Source of the DNA: Halictus rubicundus
Taxonomy: Eukaryota; Arthropoda; Insecta; Hymenoptera; Halictidae
Assembly: GCF_050948215.1 (NCBI RefSeq)
Contig: NC_135153.1
Span: 9,080,058-9,144,057 of the forward strand
Reading direction: 5' to 3'
Length of the DNA stretch: 64,000 nucleotides
Shown here: one piece after another, positions 48,916-60,700 of the stretch
Numbering within the stretch: position 1 is the stretch's first letter
Layout: every line of letters begins with the position of its first letter
Program-made: the position numbers and the translations under genes
Notes under the pieces: generated by a model
Databases searched by the model: none
Seen by the model: the letters and a program-made list of their open reading frames with translations, nothing else
What the model was told of the DNA's origin: nothing

Positions 48916-50805
48916 CGCTAATTGTCCGAACGCGCACCGCGAGTCGAGGAACTGATACGGAAGGAGAAGAATGATCAGAATAGAAATTGCCATCGATCGT
49001 GCTTGGCCCGCCTCGACTAAAGATTATGGTCTCGCTACTATCGGATTCAGTCTAGATTTTCTCATAACAAAAAAAGACAAAACGGGAAGGACAATCCCGT
49101 TGGCTGGATTTCTCGTCGCAAAGATTTCTCGCGAAATGTAAAAGATTATCCTTGCAAAAGTATGAATCGCATTCGTTCGGGAATGGACTGGACCTGAAAC
49201 GACGTCGACACGGTCCACCATCCCCCGTTTCCAGTTTCTTCCACCATTTCGCTAATTACTGGGCGCGCGCAAAACCGTTGGCACTGTGAGAGGCGACTGC
49301 TCCGCGTCCGCCCGCGTTTTTCATTCTGAATCTCTTTGATCAGATTCTCCGATCGGTTCGAACGGCGATAAAGCGGCATGAAATTTCGATGAACCCCATC
49401 GAATAAGTTAATTGGTTCGGTCGGACAGGAAGCTCGATCGATCGTGTATTAAATTGAAAGGCTACTCTTTCGAATCGAAATACTCGACGCGTCGAGTCGT
49501 TCGATACCGAACGGTATCGACGATATCGACCACGACAACAACTACGACGCGAGTATTTTCGCGGCTGTTGGGAGGCTGGGTGCGGCGGAGATTCGAGAAC
49601 CTCGTTCGAGGGTGAATCTCGGAGATGAGTCACCGAGGAGATCCCGAGGAAACCTCGAGAGAATCTTCGCTCCGCTCGTGACTCATCGCTGCCCATCGGA
49701 ATACGAACATTTCTGGGAATCATTATCGTAAACCTTCCTCTTCGCTCAGCGAGAAAGCGGGTAAACAAGAGAATCGAGTTTCGGCTGTTCCGGTGTCCGA
49801 GAGAAGAGTCGATTCGATTCGCGTGGTCCCGTTGACGCGCTAGGGAATCGGCAGTCATCGTATAACTTTGGTCGCCGTTTTTCCCCTTTTCCGAACCGGC
49901 GGCCACGGTGTAGAAAAATGCACGACGATCGTCCGTGTTTACGGCGGTAACGGTGACGGCGACGAAAACGAAGCTAGGTGCCGTCCGCGCGACGCGGCGG
50001 CGCGACGCGAAGCGACGAATCGATAGGAGGTGCGCCGACGTTCCACGAGGCGGCGTCAGCCGATTCTTCGTTTCGATCGAGTTTCCGTATGCTTCGTATG
50101 TCGCGTATTTCATGTAGGAGATATTTGTTTCAGTGGCGCGAAAAAGTCACGAGCTGCTATGGGCCGGTGCGACGCGGCGCGGCGCGGGCGTCGCGTCGGC
50201 TTCGGCGAAAGACAGGCAGGAAATCAGGATTCCTGAAGCCACGGGACGAGGTATCGCGCGGTGTAGACGTTTCGATGGAAAATCGATTTCCGGCTACAGT
50301 TTGCTCGCGATTCGCGAGCCGCGACTCGCGGTTCACGAGTAACACCGTCACCGCGATCTCCATTGTTCCCTCGTTCCCATTCGAAAGTATCGCCGCGTCG
50401 TGTCGAATCGTGGTTTGACTCGTCGAAATTCGAAAAAGTATTTAATTCGTCGATATTTTCTCTGTTACGATGTCGACCCGGATGGGGCAATCGCTATGTA
50501 GATATTCGAGAATCGCTGCAAGCTATAGTCCGGGAAGTCCTATGTCCTCTGTTGTGCGCCGCGATTCGTTTCTCCTCGTGACTGTTTTCATCGGTCCTGC
50601 TTAACCACGCGACGCAAACTTTTCTAGGCTGGTTAAGCCGATCGATCGCTGGAAATAACGCTCCGATGCGATACCAGTCGAGTCGGGTCGAGTCGAGCCG
50701 AGAATTTCAATTGTAATCAAGCAGATATACGTGGTCTGTCCGAAAAGTATCCGACCTTGTGCTGTAACGGGTGGAAGTATCATTCCTGGTGTCCCCTTCA
50801 AAGTA

Positions 50806-50900
50806 CAGTGATTTCTCTATATATGTCGCCAAAGCCTGGATGATAAGTGTCGCAGAATTATCCCCACTACCGCGGGGTATACCCCGTGAGGGTCCTCGGA
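50806..50900. mobile_element. pogo-like MITE, family A, left half
   Basis: TA, CAGTGATTTCTCTATATATG through CCCCGTGAGGGTCCTCGGA, then an abrupt change to the duplicated segment at 50901. The break falls inside the MITE, so the segment was inserted here, possibly by MITE-mediated recombination. Confidence 0.72.
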
Positions 50901-51251
50901 CTCTCGTTCTCCCTTCCCTAGTCGCGTTTGTAAAGTCGTCCTCTGCCAAATGGTTCCACCACGAAGAACACTCGGATCCAGGTAAATCTGTGGTTGCGAG
51001 GACAGAGGAGGAACTAAGAGAGATGCGGCGCTATATCTCCTTGTCGATGTCTGACTATAGTGATCTCTCTATACATGTCCCCAAGGCCTCGATGACAAAC
51101 GTCACGGAATTATCCCCACTACCGCGGGGTATACCCCGTGAGGGGCCTCGGACGCTGAGGAGTGTAAACATAACACGGCTCGGGCATGTTTCCTAGACGA
51201 TACATGCCGCTGGGAAGACCCGTGCTGTTGACATACATCGAGAATTCACTG
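50901..51251. repeat. Duplicated segment, copy 2 (empty site)
   Basis: Homologous to 47797-48408 without the hAT-like insert; CTGTGGT is single at 50988-50994. It ends with a family A MITE (51058-51251, start decayed to TAGTG, end GAGAATTCACTG plus TA). Confidence 0.85.
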
Positions 51252-51715
51252 TACCACGTGTACAATACGATACACGTATATATTATACAATAAGTCTACG
51301 CATACCTACATACGCGTAGATACACCACATATCGCACGGCGATAATGAAACGCGTTTGATTTCAAAGCGGTAACAAGGTGGTAGCCGCTGGCAGTCTGCC
51401 AACTACCCGCTACTCGTCGACGCTATCGATGCCTTCGGTGTTGACCGACAAACAGAAGGGGTCTCTCCGTATTGTTCTCGACGAGCGAATGCAGGTCGAG
51501 GATCCATCCGTGGGCCACCTTCCGTTCGAACCACGTCGAATCTGATAAAGGTGGATCATCGGGGTGTTCGATGCGCTTCGGCATCGGTCCTCGACCGATA
51601 TCCGGCGATGTTTCAGTCGACATCATATTCGTTCCAAGTCGCAGGAAGTAGCCATCAATGCCTCAAAACCTTTTATAGCGTTAACATTTTTTTGCGAAAT
51701 CGTCCGATGGAACTA

Positions 51716-51784
51716 CAGTGATTTCTTTATATATGTCGCGAAGACCTGGATGATAAATGTCACAGAATTATCCTCACTACGCCT
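51716..51784. mobile_element. pogo-like MITE, family A, left fragment
   Basis: TA, CAGTGATTTCTTTATATATG through GAATTATCCTCACTAC, then unrelated sequence. Confidence 0.7.
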
Positions 51785-52776
51785 CGCGGTCCAGAGAATT
51801 GAAATTCCGAAGAGGGTTGATCGACGGGAGCACGAAACGTCCATCGTCTGGCCTAATCGATCATCGGGAGAGCAACTATGTCGAGGCGTTCGAAAAACGG
51901 AGCTAAAATATCCGATTACCAGTTTGTCGTTCGTTCGGGATCGTTTTTCAGAACCTGGCGAGGCTGGCATTTTGTGTTCCCACGAGAGCAGAAGGCGCGC
52001 GCGCGAACCAGATGTTCCCAAACTCCGGTTTACATCAGCGCGGCTCGGCACGACGTCTTTGAACGCTCTGTTGCGTTTCAGCGTGAACCGTCAAGCTGTT
52101 TGGCGGCTTCAAAGTTTTATCGTAATCGATTGTCATGGACCGACCGTGTTGTTCGAGGCTCGCCGCGAAACATCGACGAGCAGAATTCGAAAAGTGGTAG
52201 CCGACATCGAGGGATGTTTCGTAACCATGGCGACAAGCTGACTCACGAGGCGGATCGTTCGGCCCGAAAAGAAATCCGCCGTTGCTCGACGACGCTGCGC
52301 CGCGCTTCCGCCTCGGAATTCTACGATCACGGATTCTACGACGATCCTCTTCTTTCTATCGCTCCATCGATCTTTTCCGTTTCCACGCGTTCGCATCTTT
52401 TCCGGCCGGGACGGTTCGAGGAAACCTGGAAATAGAAAGGCCAATGTCTCGTCAGCGTTTCTTGGTCCGGACGAAACCGCTTCTTCGAGGCTCGGGATGC
52501 ACCGGTCTAATGGAACGGATCGATGGTCGGACGATTAGTAGTCGCCGGGCGCGACCTCGACTTTGTACACCGTTGCGTCATGCAAGCGCAAGCGCCGAAC
52601 CGTCAGCTCTCACAATTATTTCCGTAGTTTTTGTTCTTCCGATCTTCGAGCCACCTTCGATCGCCGAACATCCACCCTTTCGGTCCGCTCGGGCTCCGTG
52701 GAATGAGAAACCTGCCGACAAAACCATTCTCCTACCGATTTTTCGTCAGCGACACCGCCGCGCACCGTTTCCGTTA

Positions 52777-53067
52777 AGGTCGCCACACACAAGACAGGCA
52801 AGATGCCGAAGTTGTTTGGGAACCTAGATTCAAGAATGGTCTTCGTGCCAGAAATCTTTTCCGACGTCGTTGGGCCCATAACTTTTAACGTCTTATTGCT
52901 TCCAGATGGCCTTCCGAGAGCACGTTGACGATTTTCGGCACTCGGCCTTTGTTGCGAGCACCTCGAGCGCCTCTCAAGTGATCTGCGGATACGCTAAGTC
53001 CTTATGGGCGACGATTTTAGGCGCCCAAACAACTTCGGCGTCTTGCCTGTCTTGTGTGCGGCGACCT
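52777..53067. mobile_element. Harbinger-like MITE with about 45-bp inverted ends
   Basis: AGGTCGCCACACACAAGACA...GTTGTTTGGG at the left matches the right end in inverted orientation with about three differences; TTA on both sides (52774-52776, 53068-53070). The long arms imply a fairly young copy. Superfamily inferred from the TWA duplication. Confidence 0.72.
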
Positions 53068-54500
53068 TTATTCGTCCTCACTACTCGATCCTACGACCCC
53101 ATGACATTGCACCAGAGGAAAATCGGCGAATCGGTCAAACGATTCGTGTCACCTAGACGCGTGTCACTCGTCTTCCCCGTCCCCTAATGAGGCCTCGTTG
53201 ACCCGACCCCCTTTCTCCATGCATTTTAAAACAGTGCAAACCAGTATGAGTAACTAGTATAGTAACGGATTAATTTAACAATTGTTCCCGAAATTTTACA
53301 ATCAACTTTATTCGTGTACCACGTGTCGCTCTGATTTCGTTCGTTACTCGTAAGACAATGATGACGATTTCGCTCGCACTCTTCGCACACGCTTTTCTCG
53401 CTCGCATTCCTGTCGCACGCCATCTAATTGCCTAACGTGTCATTCACACCTCATTCATACAACGGTTCCTGACTTACCGACTATTTATGCGTGTCATCTC
53501 ATAGCCGCTACACTAGCTAAAAGTCGAAATCCATCGTTGCAGAATCTTGTGACGCGGGGCATAGAGCATGAGACATAGGGTATATGAAGTATGGGGGAGG
53601 GGGGGGGGCGAGGTAAAAGCCGACGAGGGTGGTCGCGTCAGTGCCTACTTCGTCTGAAATGCAGGAATGCTAAAATGCTAAAATGCTGAAATGCTCGTTG
53701 AAGGGGAAACAGTTTAGGTTTGTGCGTTGTACGGAGAGATCCTCTCGGGAGCGCGCAATCGAGACAGCAAAGGGTAACAAAACAGTCGGCCCCCTCGAGT
53801 ACGCTTCCTCCGCGGCGTGGAGTATCTTAGCCGAAACGAGGATATACCTACATACATATATAGTAGAGCGTGGGGTACGGATTACCTGATAGGAAACTCC
53901 GAGGAAGAATCGTAACGGAATCGTTGCAATTTTTCCGCGAATCGACCGAGAACGCATCGCGATCGAGTATCACGACCGATCGGGAAAAAATGAACGGTCT
54001 TATCGCGTCGAGAATCTTAAACGAGATAGGCGTCCCGGCAAACGCGATACGCTCCTCGTAGGAAAGAGGCGCCGGATAATCCGTGGCCGGAGGGTTTTCG
54101 AGGGGTTCTAGAGAAGAACCTAGGGACTGAGAATCGCGTTCGTAAGGGCACTAGAATTATCACGGTACGCTAGCAACCCCACCTGTTCCCTGTCGAGGCT
54201 TTTGTGCAAAGCGTTCACGCCTCCGATTGTCCGTGGCCACGGTCGCTTCTCGATCGCCTCTCGGAACGGTTGTTTCGCCGTTCGTTTTCCCTTGCTTCTC
54301 CTACTCGTTTCCAGCACCGGAAGAGAAAAGAGAGAGAGAGATAGAGACGTGTTGAAAATGCATCGGAAACGCGTCCGTCCGAAGACCGGTGCTCGACGAG
54401 CGTTCCTCTCTATTATTTTCTCACCTGAAAAGCGCATCCCTCTCTCTTCCTCTTGCCAGCCGAAACAAAGGTTTCGCGTGGCGCTGAACAACAATCGTCG

Positions 54501-54743
54501 GGAACGTGTTCGATTATTCTAAGATTTGAAATCGTTTCGCTAACCGCTACCGTCTCTGTTCCAGGCATTGTCGTCGCTGTCGAACATGCCGGAAACGACG
54601 GAACTCTCGCACCAATCTCGTTCCAAAGGATCTCGGCCGAAATCGTAGTCGAGCAGGAACGAAAAGGAACTAAAGGAATATCAAGAGGCGAACGAGTTTT
54701 GCTCGTCGACGAGGAAGAAACGCCGTGTTTATCGGAAGCGTGA
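54501..54743 (+). promoter_or_regulatory. Probable 5' UTR of tincar with upstream ORF
   Basis: A pyrimidine-rich stretch ending TGTTCCAG at 54564 suits a splice acceptor for a 5' UTR exon leading into the start codon. A 20-codon upstream ORF would start at 54586 and stop before the main ATG. Any first exon must lie further left. Confidence 0.35.
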
Positions 54744-57700
54744 ATGACCAATCCAACCGTTTCCCGACCTATGCTTTTCCAGAGCAAGATGTCGATGACA
54801 GGAAGCTTGATGGGCTACGAAAACAACAACGAGGTGAACCAAGCGAAATGCAAGAAGCCACTGAAGCCGCTTCCGATAGTGTCCAGCGTAAACTCGAGTG
54901 GCGTCACCGCGACAGGAAAACCGAGGAGGTCGCGTAGCAGCAACAGCGGTCGCGTCACGACCAAACGGAACTCGTGCATAAGAGGTCACGTGAACAGTTT
55001 GTGGTCGGTTTGGTACGGCATCTTGGCGGTCGGCTTGCAAGCTTACATCGGCCTGAGATACGCGAAACGATTCGCCGGTAAGTAAGACGCAGCGAGTAGA
55101 CATCTTTTGGTCGATCCCTACGGTCGAACGTTGACGTGAACGCATCGATCGGTTTACAGCGTACTTGTCGTTACCCTGGCCAGCGGACGCACCGCCTCCG
55201 AAACTCGAATTGTACGCTTGTTTGGTCTTGGCGGGCACCGGAGTGGTTCTACTTCCGGTCCTCCTGGGCGCGGCGTTCCTCAAGCTCGGCAACCTGGCCA
55301 ACGATGGAATAAAGCTCGGTCGTCATCTGAGCGCGTGCTCGCGCGATCCACCTTCCTCGCTGCTCGCCAACAACCACGACAACAGTAAGTTCAACGTCAC
55401 CGTTTTGCATTTTCCACGTTTCCCCTTTATCCTGTGGCTGATTCATTCTCACCGTGATTCCCAGGTCTGGCCAACAACTTGTGGCGACACGGAGGGCCCA
55501 CGGCAGCGTTCGTACACCTTTGCACAGCCATGTGCTTCCTGCTACCGTCGCTGCTGATGGAAGCCAGGCTCATACACGCCGGATTTTTGCCGAAAGGTAA
55601 TCGTTGTTCGAATCGGCGCGCCGCTTCTCTTTGTTCGCTCCGCGATTCGGCTGTTTCGAGACGAACCGTCGCGCGTCGCGTCGTCGAAGAGCGAATGCTC
55701 GCGCCTATATCGCGGAGAAACCACCGCTTTTCGCGTTTGCGTTCCCGTTCGCCTATCGATCGGCCAGGTGTCTACGCTTATCCGCGTACGCGCTGTTCTC
55801 GGCGAAACGTAACGTCTTCCGTGCAATCGTTTTCGTTTCGGATTGAGTTTCGCGTGCGATCCGACATCTCGCCGAGAAACGAGGAACCGACAAAATAATA
55901 TATTTCTTTTACAGACGCGATATGGCGCACGGACCTGGATTGGGTTGTAATTCACCGCGATCGATTGGTTGTATCCAGTTTCTTGAATCCGAACGTGAAC
56001 TTGAGCATACTAACCGGTTTCATAACACCTCAACCGTTTGTCACTTTAACGCCGAACGAGGAACTCGACGAAGCAACGAAGGACATGGCCGCTTCGACGA
56101 CGGGTACAATGGGTATCGTCGACGACGGCCTCTTGTCTCGTCTCGGAAACGCCGCGAATACGTTTCCCAACTCGTTTCGTTCTACCGGCAACGGACGGCT
56201 TCCATCGAACGCGCGACTTTTAAACACTAGTCCCGCCCCGGTCGCGAATCGTGGCTACGCGAAAACCTCTTCGGAGGAAGGCGGTTACGCGACGTCGGTA
56301 AAGACGGTGCCAACGTTTACCACCGTCACGGGAACTGGGTTACCGACGGAAACAACGACGGATTCGAGATCGGCGACGATGACGACACCGCCGACTACGA
56401 CGAGGACGACGACCAGCGCGACTACCATCGGCACCGTTACGGCGGTAGCCGCGACAGGATCGGCGACCGCGAGTACATCGTTGGGTCCGTCAAAGAGAAC
56501 GGCCAAAAGCACCACGGACAAATACGATGCCACCGTCAGGCGACCAACCGCGAAACCGATCCTCAGGAACAATCATTCGAAGAGCAGATCGAAGACCAAG
56601 AGTTTCGGGAGAGCCGCGTCGGGGACCGCTAGACCCGGTCGACTCGCTTCCTCGAACGGCGACGGAAATATGACTGCACAAAGTCTGTCTCTAACGATGA
56701 ACAGTTTGGCCGATTTGGATCATCCGGAAAACTTGAATCTCGAAATAGATGCCGGTAAGGATTTTTTCTTTCGATTCCAGGTTTCCTCGGATATTCGAAT
56801 TCTCTGATCTCTCGTTTACTTCCGAAATCTCGATAGCCGAATCCTATGGACCCATCACTTTGGAATACTTGAACTACGCCGTGGCCCTTGGGGTGTATTC
56901 GGTGAGGTATCCTGCGGTATTCTGGTCGTGCAACAAGGCGCTCGGCACGATTTTCAGCGTTCAATTGGTCATGAACTCCGCGCAAAGTCTATTGGCGTAC
57001 GTTGGAATGTCCGTGCTTTACAAGGTAAGCTTCGACGACGTTATCAAAAGTCCAATTCGGTGTCCTAGAGACTCGTTTCGTAACCTAAAGTCGTGTCCAT
57101 CTTTAGATTCAAGTGGTGGGACCTTTGAAAGCGCTACCTGTTCTTCGGCAACAGTATCGAACGTTCTCGAGCTCTGGCAGTGGCAGCGGCAGCGGCAGTG
57201 GCAGTGGCAGCGTCGGCGGTAGCGGCAGCACCACCATCGGCACCGGTACCGGCGCCATCGCCACCAACACCACCACCACTACCACCACCACTATTACTAC
57301 CACCACTGCCACAACCGCCACAATATCAACCATTTTTGGGGATTCTTACTTTCTACTGAACCCGCACGTCACTCTTGTTCTATTCGGCCTTTCGTCCCTC
57401 CTGGTATTGTGTTCCAGCATGGTCATGTATTTCTACGCTTACGGCAGGTGAGCGAACGCGAATCAAAATTCGTGTCGGAATCGGAATAAAAAGAAATCAA
57501 CGGTTTCACAGGTTCACCGCGTTTTTGAATCAGGAACGCGAGCGTCGAGTCATCTTGTCGAAGGAGAATCGCGAGGGAAACAGTTGGATATACTTTATCC
57601 ACTGCACCGCTCTGTGCGTGTTCTTGGCGATCGCGATTTGCAGCGCGCCGTTGCTCTACGATTACAGCGTCGTGTACCGTGCCAGTTTGGACGGCGCCAT

Positions 57701-60700
57701 TCTCGCTTGCATCGTTGCCACCGTGCTCCATCTGCTTCTCTGGTTGCTGGTGTGGATCTGCTTGACGATCAAGCACCGTTGGACGTTCAAGCTGCGAGTG
57801 ACGATCGGTCGCGCTACCGTGAGGTCCGCGAGATCGGTCAAACTCGTGACCGACGTGGATTTGCTGTCGGCAAGAGACGAAGAGGACGGTACCAGCGCGC
57901 CGTTGCTCGTCGTGGGCAACGGTCGAACTTACACCATTGCCGATGCTTCGCCGAAGAAAGCCATCATGAGCGTGATACAGAAAGCGGCAATCGAGAGGAA
58001 AGCGCGCGCTCAAGGTAACGATCTTGATCTCGAATGGTTTTCTCGTCGAATATGTCCAGCCATCATCGCATCACTTTTTACAGGTAACGCGGACTCGGTC
58101 GACGGTGATTCGACGGCCGACGACGAGCAAATCTACTGGTTGAGGCCGAAATTACGGCCGTCGCCGACGCAATCGCCGAGCGACGCGAACCACGGTCCAT
58201 CGACCACCGAGAAGGGTTGGCTGAACAAGAAATTGAAACCCAAGGTCACCTTTAACGACCTGCCTAGTACGTCAGGCTCGCGGTAACTACCCTCCTCCCT
58301 CCTCTTGGTGTCTTTCAGTACATCTGGCTGTAACCTGTGTCCTCTGCTGCTGCTTCTTCTTCTTCTTCTTCTTCCTCGTCGTCGTCGTCATCGTTGTCCT
58401 CGCCGTCGTCGTCGTCGTCGTCGTCTTCCTCCTCTTCTTATTCCTACCGCAATCAACCGTGATGCCCGATCGAGAACCAAACGCCGCTAACGCTTTCAGG
58501 ATATTCGTCGACGTATCGCAAGAGTTGTGTCGCTTATCTCTCGCGCTTTCTCTCACGCTACCTCTGCTCGTCCCAGTAACTTTCCGTCCCGCTAACCAAC
58601 GTCAGGATAAGACGGATCATGCTCGGTTCGATCGCTAAACCCGCCCGCCTTTGGTCTACGGTCCGTCTTGTCCTCGTTAATAAAATGATCGGCGAATAAC
58701 GTCTCGATCGACGGTTCGGTATCGAACGTAACGTCTCTCGACGCGACGCGTCGCTGTTGCTGTTGCAGTAATAAGGGAAAAGCCAGACGAGGCGGTGGTG
58801 CAGGCGACGGATCCGGCGGGCCCGAGGATGACGGAGATTATGCTACGTTACGGGAACTACCGTTGATGACGTCTCTGGATCCAGCCGACGATTCGACGTC
58901 CGAGGAGAACAAGGTACGGAGCATACTCTGTTCGTTTTATCGCTTCGTCGCTCTTCCATTCTTTCGTTTTCTCGTTCCGTCGTTTTTGTCGCATCTATGA
59001 TCCATTACGATCACTGTTCGCGACATTGTCTGCCATAAATTCTATTCGTCTGTCTTTTTGACTCCATCTCTCTCTCTCTCTCTCTCTCTTGCTCTTTCTC
59101 TCTGAGTCTTTTCCTTTGCTCGTTTCGCAGACTTTTAATTTCATTATCTTTTGCTTCGACAGTGGGGAAGATGGCTGATAGCCGATAGGGACGATATAAC
59201 AAAATTTGGAGACGTAAGATGCAAGAAAGTGTGTGTGTTATCCGTGTTCCTATGCTCGAAACTACTAACAATGTTTTTTCGATGGTTCGCGCTTGCATTG
59301 GCATAATAGTCTTATAAACGAAACGTAGACGCGACGAGAATGTTCGCCGAACGATCCTCGACAGAATCTAACAACGATTGTCGTAAATATTTTGTTTTCT
59401 CGACGTTGCCAACACAGTTTGTTCCGAATGTGTCGCACGCATCCAAAAAATCCAAGACATCAAAACCATCCATGACATCCATGACATCCAAGACGCTATC
59501 GATTCCGCTACACGGAATCAACGGGGCCACACGCTAGCCAAGCTTCGCCTCCTTCTCCATAGTCCCGACTCTCGTCCTCGCTTTCGTCTTTCCGGACACG
59601 ACGGAAAGTCCGTATCGTTCGGACGCCAGGAGACACTCCTGGTGCACGCATCGAATCGCTCGCTAACCACTGTCAATAATTTTAACAGCTGCTCGAGTGC
59701 GTAAACGACGACCAAGTGACATACTACGCGAATGCGAATCGCGATCTTCAACCTTCGGAAGGTGATCCCTCGCCTCTCTTGACTCCAGAACCTTTGTCCG
59801 ATCCTACCTCGGAGCCACTCGCATTGCCATCTCCGACTCCAACGCGCGCACCGAGCACCGACGTTATCACTGCTTCGCTAACCACTAACATTCAGGTACT
59901 AACACGCTTCGCGTAAACTGAAGACCGTGTTCTGTTCACGGGTGGGCCAACTATTCGAATAGAACGAATGAAAATAACAAAGACGACGGTCGAACAATAC
60001 GCGGCGCCGATAGTTTGCTCACCCGTTTCTTCCGTCGCATCGTTGTCGTGCTTGCAATCGCAACGAAAAGACGCGCGCGTGGTACAGCGCTTTGGAAAGA
60101 ACGTGGTACAGTGATTTCTCTATATATGTCGTCAAGGCCTGCATGATAAACGTCGCGAAATTATCCCCGCTACCGCGGGGTGTACCCCGTGAGGGGCCAA
60201 GAAGCTCGAGAGGCCTCGGACGCCGAGGAGTGTAAACGTAACACGGCTCGGGGTATGTCTCCTGGACGCTGGCAAGACCCGTGTTGTCGACATATATCGA
60301 GAATTCACTGTATCGCCAGCGAGAGAAAGATTCGATGGAACGAAGAAACGGTCCCGGACGCGTTCCTCTTCTCGTTGACGACGACATCGACGATAATCCG
60401 AACTCGGGGATCGAATTCGTTTCAGGCCAACTGCAACGGAGGGCAAACGCCGCGGTGTTTGCGCCGAGCGGACTCTGGGATGCCGCACGACGAGTTGACG
60501 CCCCGCTCGGATTCCTCGGGTTCGCCGCCATTGGAGGGGGGCAACGCGGCCGGCGGCGGAGTTTCCGGCAACGGAACCGGTTCCGCAGCCGGCCACAGCA
60601 ACGGCAGCAGCCACAGCGAGACTTCGTCGAGCGGAGTGCACAGCAACGCGAGCAACGCCAGCAACGGTAGCTGCCAACGACGAGCGACCAGCGTCGACGA

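Larger units (their letters stand above)
31805..54743. other. 23 kb gene-free, transposon-rich intergenic region
   Basis: Between the Nemp stop and the tincar start no coding exon could be supported. It is the densest MITE territory of the window (separate entries). A CG-rich block at about 38900-39600 might be a promoter or non-coding first exon of tincar, but nothing decisive is visible. Stretches without recognised repeats, for example 43500-45700, 46000-47700, 49000-50700 and 53200-54500, show only chance ORFs and short simple repeats. Confidence 0.6.

Noticed and set aside
54453..54743. Plus-strand 96-codon frame before tincar
   Set aside because: Ends in TGA immediately before the tincar ATG, crosses a likely splice acceptor and has no recognised similarity; treated as 5' UTR.
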